NCBI GenBank assembly: GCA_030374765.1
Contig: JARGXX010000027.1
Location: forward strand, 1,116,001 to 1,180,000
Length of the DNA stretch: 64,000 nt
Reading direction: 5' to 3'
Source: Agarophyton chilense
Taxonomy: Eukaryota; Rhodophyta; Florideophyceae; Gracilariales; Gracilariaceae
Shown in pieces: positions 43,835 to 55,282 of the stretch. The notes under the pieces are model-generated. The model was not told the origin of the DNA and searched no databases. It saw only the letters and a list, made by a program, of their open reading frames with translations. Made by a program: the position numbers and the translations under genes. The stretch's first letter is position 1. Every line of letters begins with the position of its first letter.

Positions 43835-44077
43835 GTACTAGAGCGCCAATTCTAGAAGATCTTCGAAGTGGAGGAATGCTCTTCGCCCTCCTGCGCTAGG
43901 CGTCCTACAAAAGGGAAAGCCTTTTCAAATGTTAGGCATCGTCATTTCAAACAACTTTACCATCTTGGAGAAGAACAATGAACGAAGAAAGTTTGTGGTT
44001 ACCATAAAACCTTTTACAGTCCCGAACAGTAGGAACTTTCGCCATTACGTAGTATGAAAGCGGGGTTTCAAGATGCC

Positions 44078-44711
44078 TGTCATATAGTGGAAGAAGATCT
44101 GACCTTTGAGGTTGTCGATATACTACGCTGACCTTGTAGGTGATGGATGGGAGGGATCATCGGCCATGCAGCTCCGGGCGAGCTACCATCTAGGTGTTCT
44201 CAGCCACGTGTAGTGTTGACATGCACGTTCTGGTTGGGTAATTGTTAGTAGTTGTAATTGTAATTATATTTATTTTAATACAGTAGTCGAGTGGCCACCA
44301 GGCACTGTAGCCAGTGCTGGCCAGGTCTCTGACACTAGGTCAGAGACCGTGCCTTGCTGGCACCTCCCGAGTGATCTGGAGATTGCAGTCCACAGCATAT
44401 AGGGAACTGCACCTCCCCCATCCAAATCTGATAAAGACAGGCACCACTTTGGTCACAACTATACCTTTTGATTCATTGTTTCTCAACTACCACATAGGCT
44501 GTCCCACGCGTCGATGCCTACCGTCGTTCACCTACACGGTATAGGCTAGTTGCCCAGCCGTTTGCCCCTGCGGGTTTTCACGGTGCCCTGTTACCATCGA
44601 GGTTAATTACGTCTACCTTCTAAAATTGAACGTCATCACGATCCCTAAGGTTGAGCGTCACTACGCTCCCGAGACTAGACAGTAGCAGACCCCAGAGGTG
44701 ATTGTACGACA
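44078..44711 (+). repeat. 5' LTR of the gypsy element
   Basis: 634 bp, TGTCATATAG ... GTACGACA. It matches 55283-56795 once the nested solo LTR there is ignored. Shared landmarks: CTGACCTTTGAGGTTGTCGA, CGGCCATGCAGCTCCGGGCG, GACACTAGGTCAGAGACCGT and AGGTGATTGTACGA. Confidence 0.88.
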
Positions 44712-44714
44712 TTT

Positions 44715-44726
44715 TGGTCTCCCGAC
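44715..44726 (+). other. Primer-binding site of the gypsy element
   Basis: TGGTCTCCCGAC, three bases after the LTR. It begins with TGG as expected for a site complementary to a tRNA 3' CCA end. The tRNA would end GTCGGGAGACCA; I do not assign the isotype. Confidence 0.5.
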
Positions 44727-44786
44727 TTACAAAGTTTTTTAAGGTTTCGTCGTACCTTCACGGTTCACACGAGATTACGAGAAGGA

Positions 44787-47069
44787 TTGGACGCTCGTAC
44801 ACCTATTTGGTTTCAGGAAATCCCGCAAAGCAATACAGGATACCACTATTGGTCACCAATGGAACGAGCTAAAAGGAATACGCATGGTTCGAGCGCCCTG
44901 CCAAGCCATAAAGATCCTAAAGGAGCACCGTCGGCTCAACCGATTCTGGAGAACCCCGAAGAGCTGCTCCGGCACCTTCGGGACAAAACCGTAAAGGTAC
45001 ATGGTCCGCCGCCTATGGCAACGGTACATCAAACGGAATTACCAATTGAGGTTGCAGCGGAGGAGCCATAGCCTCAGCTTGAAGAGCGAGCGAAAGCGCT
45101 CGTCACCCTCGCGGTCGAGGATGCATTAACCTTAAAGGAGAAGTCGGATACCCGGATGGTTCCGCCCTCAATCGATGTCGATGCATTTACCCGTATTGTG
45201 GTTGACCGAGCATCTCAGGAGCTGTCGGACAGGATACCCGAAATGGTGAAACAGTATCTCTTTACGGATGGTAGGGAGCATGTTTACCGCGCAGTGCAAG
45301 ACATTTGGGTTTCCGAGGGATTCGCAGAATCCCGACCTACACAGGTGAACATCGCAAAACGCATACCACAAGGGTTCCAATTAAGTCATTCCACCCATTC
45401 CAAACACTTACCTACTGATAGTGAGTACCCACAAGGTTCAAAGCAAAGTCAAGAGGTCCCGGGGAAGGTAGATACTCAAGACATATACCTGCCACCAATT
45501 ACTGGTTTCGTTCCAAAGGATACCCATGGAGGTGGTCCCAAGGACGATTCGTCAGACTCGTTGGATGAGGGACGGAGAAACTGAAAAGGGAAGAAGCGGA
45601 GGACGAAGACGGGAAAGAATCGAGAGGGTGATTCAGACCCTGACTCGTCAGACTCCAGTTCCGATACGAGTTCATCGTCGGATGATGACCGTGAAGGTAA
45701 GAAGAAGAAGAAACCGTACAGGTCGACGAAGAAGTCGTTGAAAAAGAACCGAAAGGGTAAAAAGCGATACAATGAGTAGCCCGACTCTGAGTCGGACACC
45801 GATATGGACCTGAAGCTGCACCAACCGTTGAACGATATGTTCACCAAGGGGATTGATTACAGCACTTATCGGTTGATCAACAAGTCTTCTGAATACACCC
45901 AAGAGGGTTGCTCAGAAGATTAATAAGCACCACAAGAAGCTCAGCTTCCAAATGGGTGACACAACCTTCACAGGTACGGATCCTATTGCGGTGATTGAGT
46001 TTCTACAGAAGTTCAAGCTTGCATGTGGCCAAAATGGGTTTTCCTAGGGCTCTGCTATGTGGCTATTTCAGTTTTATCTGAAAGGACCAGCATACTACTT
46101 GCTGTAGGGTAGGCTCCACGGCAATAACTTAGCGATGGATGAGGATGGCACAGAGATGTTGGAGTCATACCCAGAAGTGGTCATTTCCTTTTGTAAACAC
46201 ACGCCTCCGATGAGGTTGTCCAAGAGGCTTATTCGGAAGTCCTCACCTACCTTCAAAGGTCTGGGCAAACTGAATCGGAGTTTTCGCTCGCGCTGTGGAA
46301 TCTGGCAACCCGTTGTGGTAATTTGTTCACTACCTCGAAGTTAAAGTCGCTATTTGCCGACAATGTCGAAAAAGCGATCCGATCTTGGGTACGCAATTAC
46401 CTGGCCACTAATCGAAAGGTAGACTACAATGGGATGGCTCGATATTCCCAGGGCCTTGGAGATACCCTTCGGCTGGGAAAGAGACCAGCCATGCCTCCAA
46501 CCTCGAAGGATAAATCGAAAAGGTCGGTCTTGGAAATTGAAGGCACCACAACCTCAGAGGGTAGCTCGCACATCGAAGTAACTACAGGGACCGCTATCCA
46601 CTTGGTAGCGACCGAGGCCCGGTTCTCGAAATCTTCGACGGTAGGTAACTGGTCGTCAACCCGTACACCAAACTCGGTACAATCGCAGCCCAGTGCAATG
46701 AGCTCGCAGAAGATGCCAGGAACGAGCTCCCATAACTCGCCGCCCACATCCTACGCTACTGCTCCGACCACCCAAGTTTCGAAGCCCCCCTCAATGGTAA
46801 CGCGAGACCCCCAAACTGGAGGCCTCGTTTGCTGGTTATGTCTCGCGTCAGACCATTTCGCAAACAATTGCGCTATCTTACCTCCAGGGATGAGAGACCA
46901 GTTGATTCAGGCTCGCATGCAGAATCACCAACGTTTCTATAAGTCTTCAACGCAAGCACCAAATAGGTTCCAACCCCGTAAACCGGTACAGGTCAGTACC
47001 ATCGAGGAAACTCCAAACTTGGACTCAACCCCTTCCGTACAGGAGGAAAACACCGAACGGTTGGCGTAA
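44787..47069 (+). pseudogene. gypsy Gag region with CCHC zinc knuckle
   Basis: Several phases follow each other. No ATG is visible upstream of 44787; a long acidic/helical stretch (RIVVDRASQELSDRIPEMVK; YRAVQDIWVSEGFAES) leads into a Ser/Asp-rich and Lys-rich tract at 45.57-45.77 kb. The capsid-like region 45.85-46.33 kb is riddled with stops. From 46323 a clean 248-codon frame ends Gag: LKSLFADNVEKAIRSWVRNY, a Ser/Thr/Pro-rich linker, then the zinc knuckle CWLCLASDHFANNC (C-x2-C-x4-H-x4-C) and a basic tail. It overlaps the protease frame start (TAATGG at 47067-47072), which is a plausible stop/restart junction. Confidence 0.78.
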
Positions 47070-47979
47070 TGGCCGAACCCAACCTGCAATCGGAAGGCCA
47101 ATCGATACCCAGAACCTTGAAGGTGGAAGAGAACACGTCACAACCAGTTCCGGTTTGTCATATGAAGTACAACAACTATAAAGTACGTTCTTCAATGTGT
47201 TTGTACGATCGCCTTGCGGTTCAAGTCAGCTGCGTGTTGGATACAGGGGCCGGCCCAAACGTCCTGAACTCCCGCGTCATACCTGAGGCGGTACTTGGGA
47301 ACTTGAGCCGACCTCCCGACAACAATCCGCTGGTGAATGCAAATGAGCGCCCATTAAACCTTCAAGGTATGCTCACCACTGTGCTGCAGCTCGGACACCT
47401 CAAGGTAAGACTGCAATTCTTTGTTGTCGACCGTCTACCAACAGACTGCCTACTAGGTACGAACTTTATTGACAGACATGTCAAAGAAATCCTTCCTGGT
47501 TCCCGTACCGTCGCCCTACGTCACGGGGGACGAATTGCCATTTTAGGTAATACGGAAACCAAACGGGGATGGTTCGTCAAACCGAAGAGGACGATATCCA
47601 CCGAAACGGTCTCCAACAAAGTGCGCATTACCAAACAGGTTCTTATCCCGCCAATGCACCAAATATTGGTACCGGTGTCATGTGGGACCCCGGGCTGCTG
47701 ATACGACAAAACCATCAGAGGTAAGCACATCGAAACCTCACCTTGATGGCCAACGGGATTGTCGACAACATCCCAAATCAATCTTTTAAGGTGTATCTCA
47801 GTAACTTCAGCAGTCACGACGTGAAGTTGCCGAAAAATACCAATGTTGGCATCACACTACCGGCACTACAAGGTGTCTTCACCGTAGCTCACACTGATCT
47901 CGGCGAGATCGCCTTCGATAAGGAAGGGGGGTGCGCAAATGCGTTCATAACCACAAAGGTATCGATAAACACAAACTAG
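47069..47979 (+). pseudogene. gypsy aspartic protease region
   Basis: 210 codons from an ATG at 47069. The active site is VSCVLDTGAGPNVLNSRV (DTGA) and the flap/second half is DRLPTDCLLGTNFIDRHV, as in retroviral-type proteases. After a stop at 47701 a second piece (47743-47979) continues with VDNIPNQSFKVYLSNFSSHD, a segment often seen between protease and RT in chromoviruses. It cleaves the polyprotein. Confidence 0.82.
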
Positions 47980-48059
47980 GAATCAAAGATAACCGATAAG
48001 GCATCGGTAGACAAAGAAGAAGAACCTGACACTGAGAAGAAATGGAAAGATACAGTCCA

Positions 48060-49331
48060 GATCGGTGAAGATAACGGCAAACTGCGGGGCCGTATTCTCG
48101 ACCTTCTGGAGGAGTTCGAAACCATGTGGTCCGTCCATCTGGGCCAAATTAAGGCCACTCATCATCGCATCGAGCTCCTCCCTGACTCGAAGCCGATTTA
48201 TCAGCAACCATACCGTGCAGGTCCGAAGGCGAGAGAAGTAGAACTCAAAGAAGTGGAGCGAATGCTCTAAGAAGGTGTAATTGAACCAGCCAGTTCAGAT
48301 TGGGCTATTCCCTTGGTTCTGGTTCAGAAGAAAGAAGATTACCGTATAATGTTCTGTGTGAACTACAGGAGGCTCAATTGCGTGACCGTCAGGGATTCGT
48401 ACACGATACCTAGAATAGATGAGTGCATCGACTCCTTGACAGATGCGCATATATTTACCACGTTGGATGCCCATTGTGGATATTGGCAGGTACCCATAGC
48501 TGAGGAAGATCGTGACAAAACGACCTTCACGTGCCATGCAGGTTTTTGGGCTTCACGCGGATGCCTTATCGGGTTACGCAATGCTCCAGCCACCTCTCAA
48601 AGGGCGCTGGACATCATCCTCTCGAAGGTTAAGTGGAAACCCGCCTTGGTATACATCGATGATGTAATCATCGACTCCAGATCGGTAGAAGAGCATTTTG
48701 TTCACGTGCGCACCTTACTAACCCTCCTAGATGAGGCGGGGGTGACGCTGAAGCTACGCAAATGCGTGAAGTTGCGTCGAGCAACATTAGAGCCGTACAG
48801 GAGGTCAAGGTGCCACGATCCCAGACAGACGTACGGTCCTTTAAAGGTTTTTGCAACTTCTATTGTCGCTTCGTGAAAGGATTCGCGAGAGTAGCGGCTA
48901 CCCTCAACAAGAAGCACCAAAAAGGTGAACCCCAACGGTTTGAGAATCTGTCGAACGACGAAATGGATACCTTTGAGGTGTTGAAACGAGCGCTGTTGTC
49001 ACCGCCAATTTTAGCGTTACCGAAAACAGGTCTACCGTACACGCCGGATACAGATGTATCCCATGCCCAAATTGGTTGTTGTCTCTTGCAGGAGCAGCAC
49101 AACGGAGACAAATTACCTATAGGGTACTGGAGCCGCGCTATGAAGGAGGCGCAGCAGAACTACACGGTAACTGAGAAGGAATGTCTAGCAGTAGTGTGGA
49201 GCATGTTGATGCTCCGTCTATACCTTTATGGAGAGCGCTTTACGTTGTGCACGGACCACTACTTCTTAAGGTGGATCCTCGGACTCGCAGATGCGCCTGG
49301 TAGACTTGCCCGTTGGAGGTCGAGACTTTAG
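48060..49331 (+). pseudogene. gypsy reverse transcriptase and RNase H
   Basis: RT begins near 48.15 kb (HHRIELLPDSKPIYQQPYRA), then a TAA, then IMFCVNYRRLNCVTVRDSYT, FTTLDAHCGYWQVPIAEEDR (motif A), GLRNAPATSQRALDIILSKV (motif B; the usual F.RMPFGL before it reads ASRGCLIGL) and VYIDDVIIDS (catalytic YIDD). Near 48.77 kb there is a frameshift into KVPRSQTDVRSFKGFCNFYC, the connection region. RNase H shows QIGCCLLQEQ, AMKEAQQNYTVTEKECLAVV and FTLCTDHYFLRWIL. The frame ends at TAG 49329, in phase with the integrase part that follows. The main catalytic residues are preserved despite the breaks. Confidence 0.88.
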
Positions 49332-51290
49332 GAGTTTGAATACGACGTACAGTACCGTCCAGGTATCAAGCACAACATAGCTGACGCTATGTCACGCTTA
49401 AACACCTCAGGGTTAGAGACAGAACCTGTGGACGATGATATCCCTTGCAGTTTAGTGTCATCAAACCAAAATGGTACTGGCGAACACCTAGAAGGATGTT
49501 GGGACGTACCTGAAGAAGGTGCCTTGCGGAACACCGACATGGCAACGCAGATACTGACCCTAGAGGAAACGAACGTCATGCCCGTTACCCGAGAGGAATT
49601 TCTACGAAAACAGGCCCAAGATGCATACTGCACAACCCTGGCTGACCAAATTGGTTTCAAAGGATCACCGTTCGATGTGGACCACAATTGGTACATCGTG
49701 AGAAGGTCAACCTTGGATGGTAGCCTTCAGAAGGTGGTTCCGAAGGCGCTGCGCCCTAGAGTATTGTATCTCGCGCAATACCCGCGACTATCGGGACACC
49801 CCGGTGCCACCATGATGTATTACACATTGAGGCAACAGTTCTATTGGCCTCAAATGGCCCATGATGTCTATACATTTGTAGGTCAATGCAAGTCTTGTGT
49901 TCCTACCCGCGGTGGTATTCGAAAGCATCGAAAGTACCTAAAGCTGTTGCCAGCAGCGGGTCCACTGGAGTTTGTTGCGATAGACCTTCTAGGACCACTT
50001 CCCAAAACCAAGAATGGGTATCAGCACATTCTAGTGATCACCGACAGGTTCTCGAAGCTCACGAGAGCGATACCTTTAAAGGAGACGAAGTCAACAACGC
50101 TGTCGATCGTGTTCCTCAACAATTGGGTACACCCGTATGGTGCACCACTGTACCTACTTACCGATAATGGTTCAAACCTGGCATCGAAATTCTTCGAAGC
50201 AGTCTGTAACCTCTTGGGTATCAAGCACTATTTCACTACTGCCTACAACCCACAGACGAACGAACAGGTCGAACACTTTAACCACACATTGGTATCAAGG
50301 CTACGACACTATACGGAAGAGCACCAAACTGGGTGGGATGAGCTGGTGCAACCGCTCACCTACTCCTATAACCTTCAGGTACACCGGTAAACACAGACCA
50401 CTCCCTTTGATTTGGTTCTTTCGCGACACCCGCCAGGTATTGTAGTGCAGGGAGATCATACCACCAGCATTGCAGCTGGCGCACTGAGACCTGTCCATGT
50501 CAAGCGGAATACCCTCGTGAGGTTGAGGAAGGCTCTCAAACATGCAAAGAGCCGCCTCACTTCAGCCCAGAAGCGGTACAAGGCCGACTACGACCGTAGG
50601 GTAACCAAAGTGGTTTCTGTATCTTCGGGACAATATGTCTGCATAGACAACCCACCTTCAGGTAAAAAACCACGACCGGGTGATGCAGCAGACGATGAAG
50701 CTATTGACAGATATATCAAGTCGAAGCTTCTACCTAAATCAGTGGGACCTTATAATGTATTGAACACATCAGACCACACCGTTACGGTTGACCAAGATGG
50801 AATACCGAATACGATACCAATTGACCGTAATACGGTAGCACCTGAAAAGGTTCAACATCGCATTGATGCAGGCACCTCAGCCCGAGGGTCGAGAGCGGTA
50901 GCTCTGTGCACTCGACCCTCGGAGGACCCCATTCCAAATGAGGTAAATGATGAACTAAAACGGGATGATCCAGATTACAACCCTTTATCAGGGACGGAAA
51001 TGGAACCTCACGCTGAAACAGCGGGAGCTCCCACACGCGAAGCTCCCAACTCGGAACATAGGAACCCTCGAGGTAGCGTTCCCCCGAAAGATCAGGACCA
51101 AATATCAGAGGAATTTCCCGTTGACCGTCTGGTGGGCCACAAGCGAACCTACAATGGTCTGAAGGACACTGTCAGGTGGTACGGCTGGGGGCAAGAAGGG
51201 GACACCCTCGAACCCCCAGCCACAATACCCACACACTTCCGTATCAGGTATTGGCACCGTCGCAAGGAGCCGATGCCTGTAGACGGCTAA
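49332..51290 (+). pseudogene. gypsy integrase with C-terminal chromodomain-like end
   Basis: Starts EFEYDVQYRPGIKHNIADAM, the RNase H/integrase bridge. The zinc domain is degraded (SGHPGATMMYYTLRQQFYWP ... CKSC; the first His of HHCC is not evident). The core keeps all three catalytic residues: FVAIDLLGPLP (D), LLTDNGSNLASKFF (D) and NPQTNEQVEHFNHTLVSRLR (E). A TAA at 50388 splits the domain before TTPFDLVLSRHPPGI; the frame then shifts to 50412-51290. Near the end, EEFPVDRLVGHKRTYNGLKD ... VRWYGWGQEGDTLEPPATI ... RIRYWHRRKE follows the chromodomain consensus (Y/F-V-D-.I ... V.W.G ... DTWEP ... I..Y...), with the Trp of DTWEP replaced by Leu. Chromodomains steer these elements to marked chromatin. 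Confidence 0.85.
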
Positions 51291-51313
51291 CCTTAGACCT
51301 CCGTGGTACTCAG

Positions 51314-51989
51314 TGTAGTCAGTGTAGTATCCGCTCTAACGGAGAGAGCAGACACCTGCGACAGCGTTCGGACTGCCGATGGGTCGCTTGCGGCGAAGGA
51401 AAAGGGGTGGTAGAGCTACAACACCAGCGAGCTGGAAGTGGGGTGTAAGGCCACTACTCGCCAGCGAGGGTGAACAGTGCAACTGTGAAACGTTGATGGA
51501 ACGTAGGTACGAGACGGCTCGTGAAGTGGTTGGGGGCTGACTATCTATTATAGCTCGTCCGGATCTCCGGTTAAGGAATCCTAAGCGAGGAACAGAATGG
51601 TCAGGATGCCCATGTTGTCTCCTTTACTTGGGGTCGGCGCTCACCTCTGGTACACTATACACTGTGTACCAGGGTGAGTGCTCAAATAGACATATAAATA
51701 ATACCCAGTGGTCAGCCACTTAGCCAAACCACTGTATGGGTATGGTCTCTAATGGACGTCTAGCTACAAAGGGTAGTAAAGCCCTCCACGTGGATCGCCA
51801 CTACATGCGCCGTTGCAAGCCACTCCACTCGTGATACCACGTATTCCAACAATGTACCCTGCCTCCTGGCATCCTACGCGGTGTGCCGTTTCATATCACA
51901 AGTCTGATGACATCACTCACTTATGAGTTCCAACCGCGACTTCGCGAAAAATCAGCCTATCGAATTCCCAGCCATAGTAGAATAGTACA
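51314..51989 (+). repeat. Solo LTR of family 1 (copy C) nested in the gypsy element
   Basis: About 676 bp, TGTAGT...AGTACA, aligned end to end with copy B in opposite orientation. Flanks CTCAG (51309-51313) and CTGAG (51990-51994) look like a target duplication with one mismatch. It starts with a 9-bp duplication (TGTAGTCAG before TGTAGTATCC). It carries a TATA-like region (ATATAAATAATACCC). Because the host element's own LTRs are different, this is an insertion and not its 3' LTR. Confidence 0.75.
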
Positions 51990-51998
51990 CTGAGGCCT

Positions 51999-52017
51999 AA
52001 GGAAGGGGGAGAAAAGA
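51999..52017 (+). other. Internal polypurine tract
   Basis: AAGGAAGGGGGAGAAAAGA, 19 purines in a row, between the nested solo LTR and the antisense frame. It resembles a plus-strand primer tract but does not adjoin the 3' LTR. Confidence 0.5.
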
Positions 52018-52131
52018 CGTCATTTTCCGCAGAAGGTGGAAGCATATGCGTGTCAGATTACCTACAACGGAGGACACGAAAGAACATCCAAATGTAACAG
52101 TAGAGGAGACAAAAAGAGACAAAAATTTACT

Positions 52132-54423
52132 TTAAGAAGGACCTGTCGGTTTAAAAGCAATGGAATCAGGAGGACCCGTGTTATTGACCACCCAAGGAGG
52201 AAAACTTGCATAAATGCTAGGAGCCATCGACCTAGGAGGGAGCGAAGGAGCGGTAGCCCCGCCACTGGGGAGAGGAGTCGAAACAAAAAGAGGATGAACG
52301 AAAGGAACCGCCGGAGTTGGTTGCAAAACCGCAGGGATCAAGTTAGCACCTAGAAGAGGATCCGTCAAAGAATCAGAAGGCGCAGCAGCAGAGAGGCTTG
52401 CCAGATTGGCAACCTGACGGGTGGCCAGTTGGTACAGATTCCGGAACTCACCAAGTTGGTTCAGCGCCTTCATGTATTGCGCATGGCGTGGCAGCAAACC
52501 TTCAAGGAGCGTTAATGCAGGAACCACGGAGGTAGGCCCAGCCCTCTGAAAGTTGGTGACGCAAGACTGGAGAATTCGAGCCAGCAAACCGACCACGGCC
52601 GGAGAATCCATCATAGGTTGAGGCGGAGGACGAGCAATACCCGCCAACAGAGGTCGAACCGGACGAGCAACCCGCGAGGAGCGCGGTTGAGTAGGAGTCA
52701 CACCCGTAGTGATAGGCGACTTACGACCTTGAGGTAACGGCTCGGATGGGAAGGGACCAACATAACGACCAACTGGTGTCTCCACAGTACCGTGATAAGG
52801 TTCGGGGCTCCCGGGAGCTCCATAAACAGGAGGCTCCCCGAGATAATATTGGGCGTGGCGAGGCACAATCTCCTAAGTTGCGGGATCGAAAGCCTTCCAA
52901 CCTTGATGGGAATCCCAATGGTAATTCTTGCTCTGCTCGAGATACGAGTCCAAGTCCTTCACGGTATAATCGGTCCTCTCCACGATGTTCTCGTAACCAA
53001 ATCAGAAATTATCCTGGGCAACCCTCGGAGGTATGAGGAAGATGCGACCTATAGGTTGAACACCATCTCGGTATATGTCAGAGTGGGGATTGCAACAATC
53101 CTAATCGATACCGTAACGGGCGGCCTCCAGAGCCAGGATGGCAACCTACACGGTCCACTCCGAGAGGGCAATCGACCAAATGAGGTAATACCGCTCTAGG
53201 TTCCGGGAAATCTGACTCCCGAAGTACGCCAAAACCGGCGGAGTGGGCACGCTCAGAGATAACGGAACCTCATAGGACTCCCACCACTATGGTCGAAGCA
53301 CGTACCAATCGCGTCTACCCTTCGTAGGTTGTGAGAAGTACTCGACGTTATGAAACATATGCATAATGCGATTGTAAGAGTTGCGAGTGCGAACGCAACT
53401 CTCCGTCGCTGCATCCTCGCCCCACCTGCTACGGTCAGCCCAATTGATAGTAGTGAAAGGCCGATTCAGGGAAACCAAGTCAGGTGAAACCGGAAGGAAA
53501 GTTTCCGGAACAGACGGGTACTGGCACACTTGCACCACCAATCGACGGTAATAATCCAGCTCCGGTTCGATGCGCACATACTGCAAGCCGCTCAGATACA
53601 TCGGCGGGATGAAATACCTCAAATATGTATGACGCTGCAGACTCTGGTAACATTCCATTCGACCCTGACGAGGTTGAGGCTCTTGGTCCCTTTTCTTCAA
53701 GAGCAATGGAACGGAGCGGAAGCTCTCGCAGTCCCAACGGGACAAACCCAAGTAGGTATCCAATTGTGGTCTAGTGGGATCTGCCGGAAATGACGAATTC
53801 CCCACAGCCACAGGCCAATCGTGCTTCAACAGGTCACTGTGCGTCACCTGGTCGAAGTTAATACCAAAAGGTCCATACTGACTCGTCGTCCGGTTCGCCG
53901 CACCAAACGCGATATTGTGAGCCCAATTGGTTTGTGTTGTCGGAGGAAGTCCACCACTGCGTTGGTATGGGTCAGCCGGAGTCCCAAGGGAGAACTGTGT
54001 CTCAGGGACAAACACGCTGCGAAAACCAATGTTGGTAGGCGTTCGAGAAGTCGAGAGAGTCACCTTCTTGGTAATAACAACGCGTCCACGGCCACGCGAT
54101 GGGCCGCTACCTGACATGGTTGGGAAGGCCCGACGAACGAGGTGATGACTCGACCTCCACCGTTGCGGTGAACACCAGCGGGTATTCATCCTTCTGAAGT
54201 GGCGCCTCTTCGGTCCGTTCTGAGGAGGCGGCCAACGTATCCAACCCTTCCGGTTGTACCGACATTGACCTTTCAGGTGCAACAATTGCCATCGTACGAG
54301 CACGAGCGGTTCCAGACCTTTGAGGTATCGTGGAGCGGGACCAATCCGACATTGAAGGCATAACTGCAGGGTATCAGTCCCCTCCGAATCGCCGACTTCT
54401 TCAACCTCAATGGTAACCGGCAT
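52132..54423 (-). pseudogene. Long antisense reading frame inside the gypsy element, family unknown
   Basis: One minus-strand phase runs 764 codons from the ATG at 54423 to TGA at 52132. It holds only five internal stops (the first at 53287, the rest before 52870); the first 378 codons are uninterrupted. The N-terminal part is basic (RGRGRVVITKKVTLSTSRTP). The middle looks globular and aromatic-rich: PFGINFDQVTHSDLLKHDWP, YLRYFIPPMYLSGLQYVRIE, RNSYNRIMHMFHNVEYFSQP, SQISRNLERYYLIWSIALSE. The C-terminal 245 codons are Pro-rich with a helical segment (LLEGLLPRHAQYMKALNQLG). I recognise no domain. It lies between pol and the 3' LTR, opposite to gag-pol, as known for antisense extra genes of some plant gypsy elements. 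A minus-strand TATAAAGG is at 55225-55232. It could be a captured host gene or an element accessory gene. Confidence 0.5.
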
Positions 54424-55282
54424 CTCACGTCTCTTGAGCGCTGGTGCTGCTTATGGGGACGACCCACCCCTTCGAGGTATCGGTGACAAATCCACGATGC
54501 GGCGCGAAGTGCATCGACGTGGCACCGAATGGGTTCGAATGCGTGCGTGGAGGTGGCGCGATAATGTCATCGCATTAAGGGTGAACAGGAATGCAAAACC
54601 GGAAACAGGTCGCGCAATTCCTGACGGGGCCGCTCAAAACCAGTAAGGTCTCACAACCGGAAGCGCCCACCAAAGACCTAGACCAACACCTCAATGGTTG
54701 TATCGACGCAGGCTCAGGCGCCACAGGCACCACAAGTCAATCCTTAAAAGGTAGACGAAACTTGAAAGGTCGAGAAGCCAGGAAACCTTCACGGAAAGCC
54801 CGACAGCACGATTACGGTCGCGACGCCGCCAATTAAGGGCGGCACTACCTGAAGGGTTCTTGAGCCGAGGGAACGACGAGCCGGGACGGCGCTGAGCAGG
54901 GACCTAGGAGGGAACTGAAGTTTGAGTAACCGGGAAAAGTTGAGATGCCAACTTGGTTAGACAGGGGGCTATGCGGAAGCAGAACCGCAAGCAAGCAGGG
55001 CCACTACCAAAAAGATGTCCACGAGCGCGCTAGTTACACTGCATCGCCCTCATGACAGTCCCTACCTGAATGGTTGTCGCTCAATTAGTGCGCCGCCGTA
55101 GTCGCTCGCCCTCCCAAACCGACACTGGCGCCGAGTTCTGAACCTCAATGGATCGCGCGTCGCGCACCGTGAGCAACCGCCAACAGAGACCACTACAATG
55201 CCCGCGCCGCTGGCGCTCACTATACCTTTATAGTTTGATTGAAGGAGACACGGGGCGTGCCTCACGGGTAAAAAAGGGGGTC
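54424..55282. other. Region upstream of the antisense frame, with polypurine tract before the 3' LTR
   Basis: No convincing coding frame on either strand. It is GC-rich with repeated CTCAA/GGTT words. A minus-strand TATAAAGG (55225-55232) could serve the antisense gene. AAAAAAGGGGG at 55270-55280, two bases before the 3' LTR, is the normal-position polypurine tract for plus-strand priming. Confidence 0.5.

Noticed and set aside
44787-51290. An infectious virus with an envelope gene
   Set aside because: Gene content is gag-pol only, and no signal peptide or fusion-type sense-strand gene is present between pol and the LTR.
41451-51989. Inverted family-1 LTRs at 41.45-42.17 and 51.31-51.99 kb as terminal inverted repeats of one large DNA transposon
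   Set aside because: Each has its own LTR-type TG...CA ends and its own target duplication (CTAAG; CTCAG/CTGAG). They are independent solo LTRs.
51314-51989. This LTR as the true 3' LTR of the gypsy element
   Set aside because: It does not match the 5' LTR at 44078-44711. The matching LTR with the ATGCC duplication is at 55283-56795.
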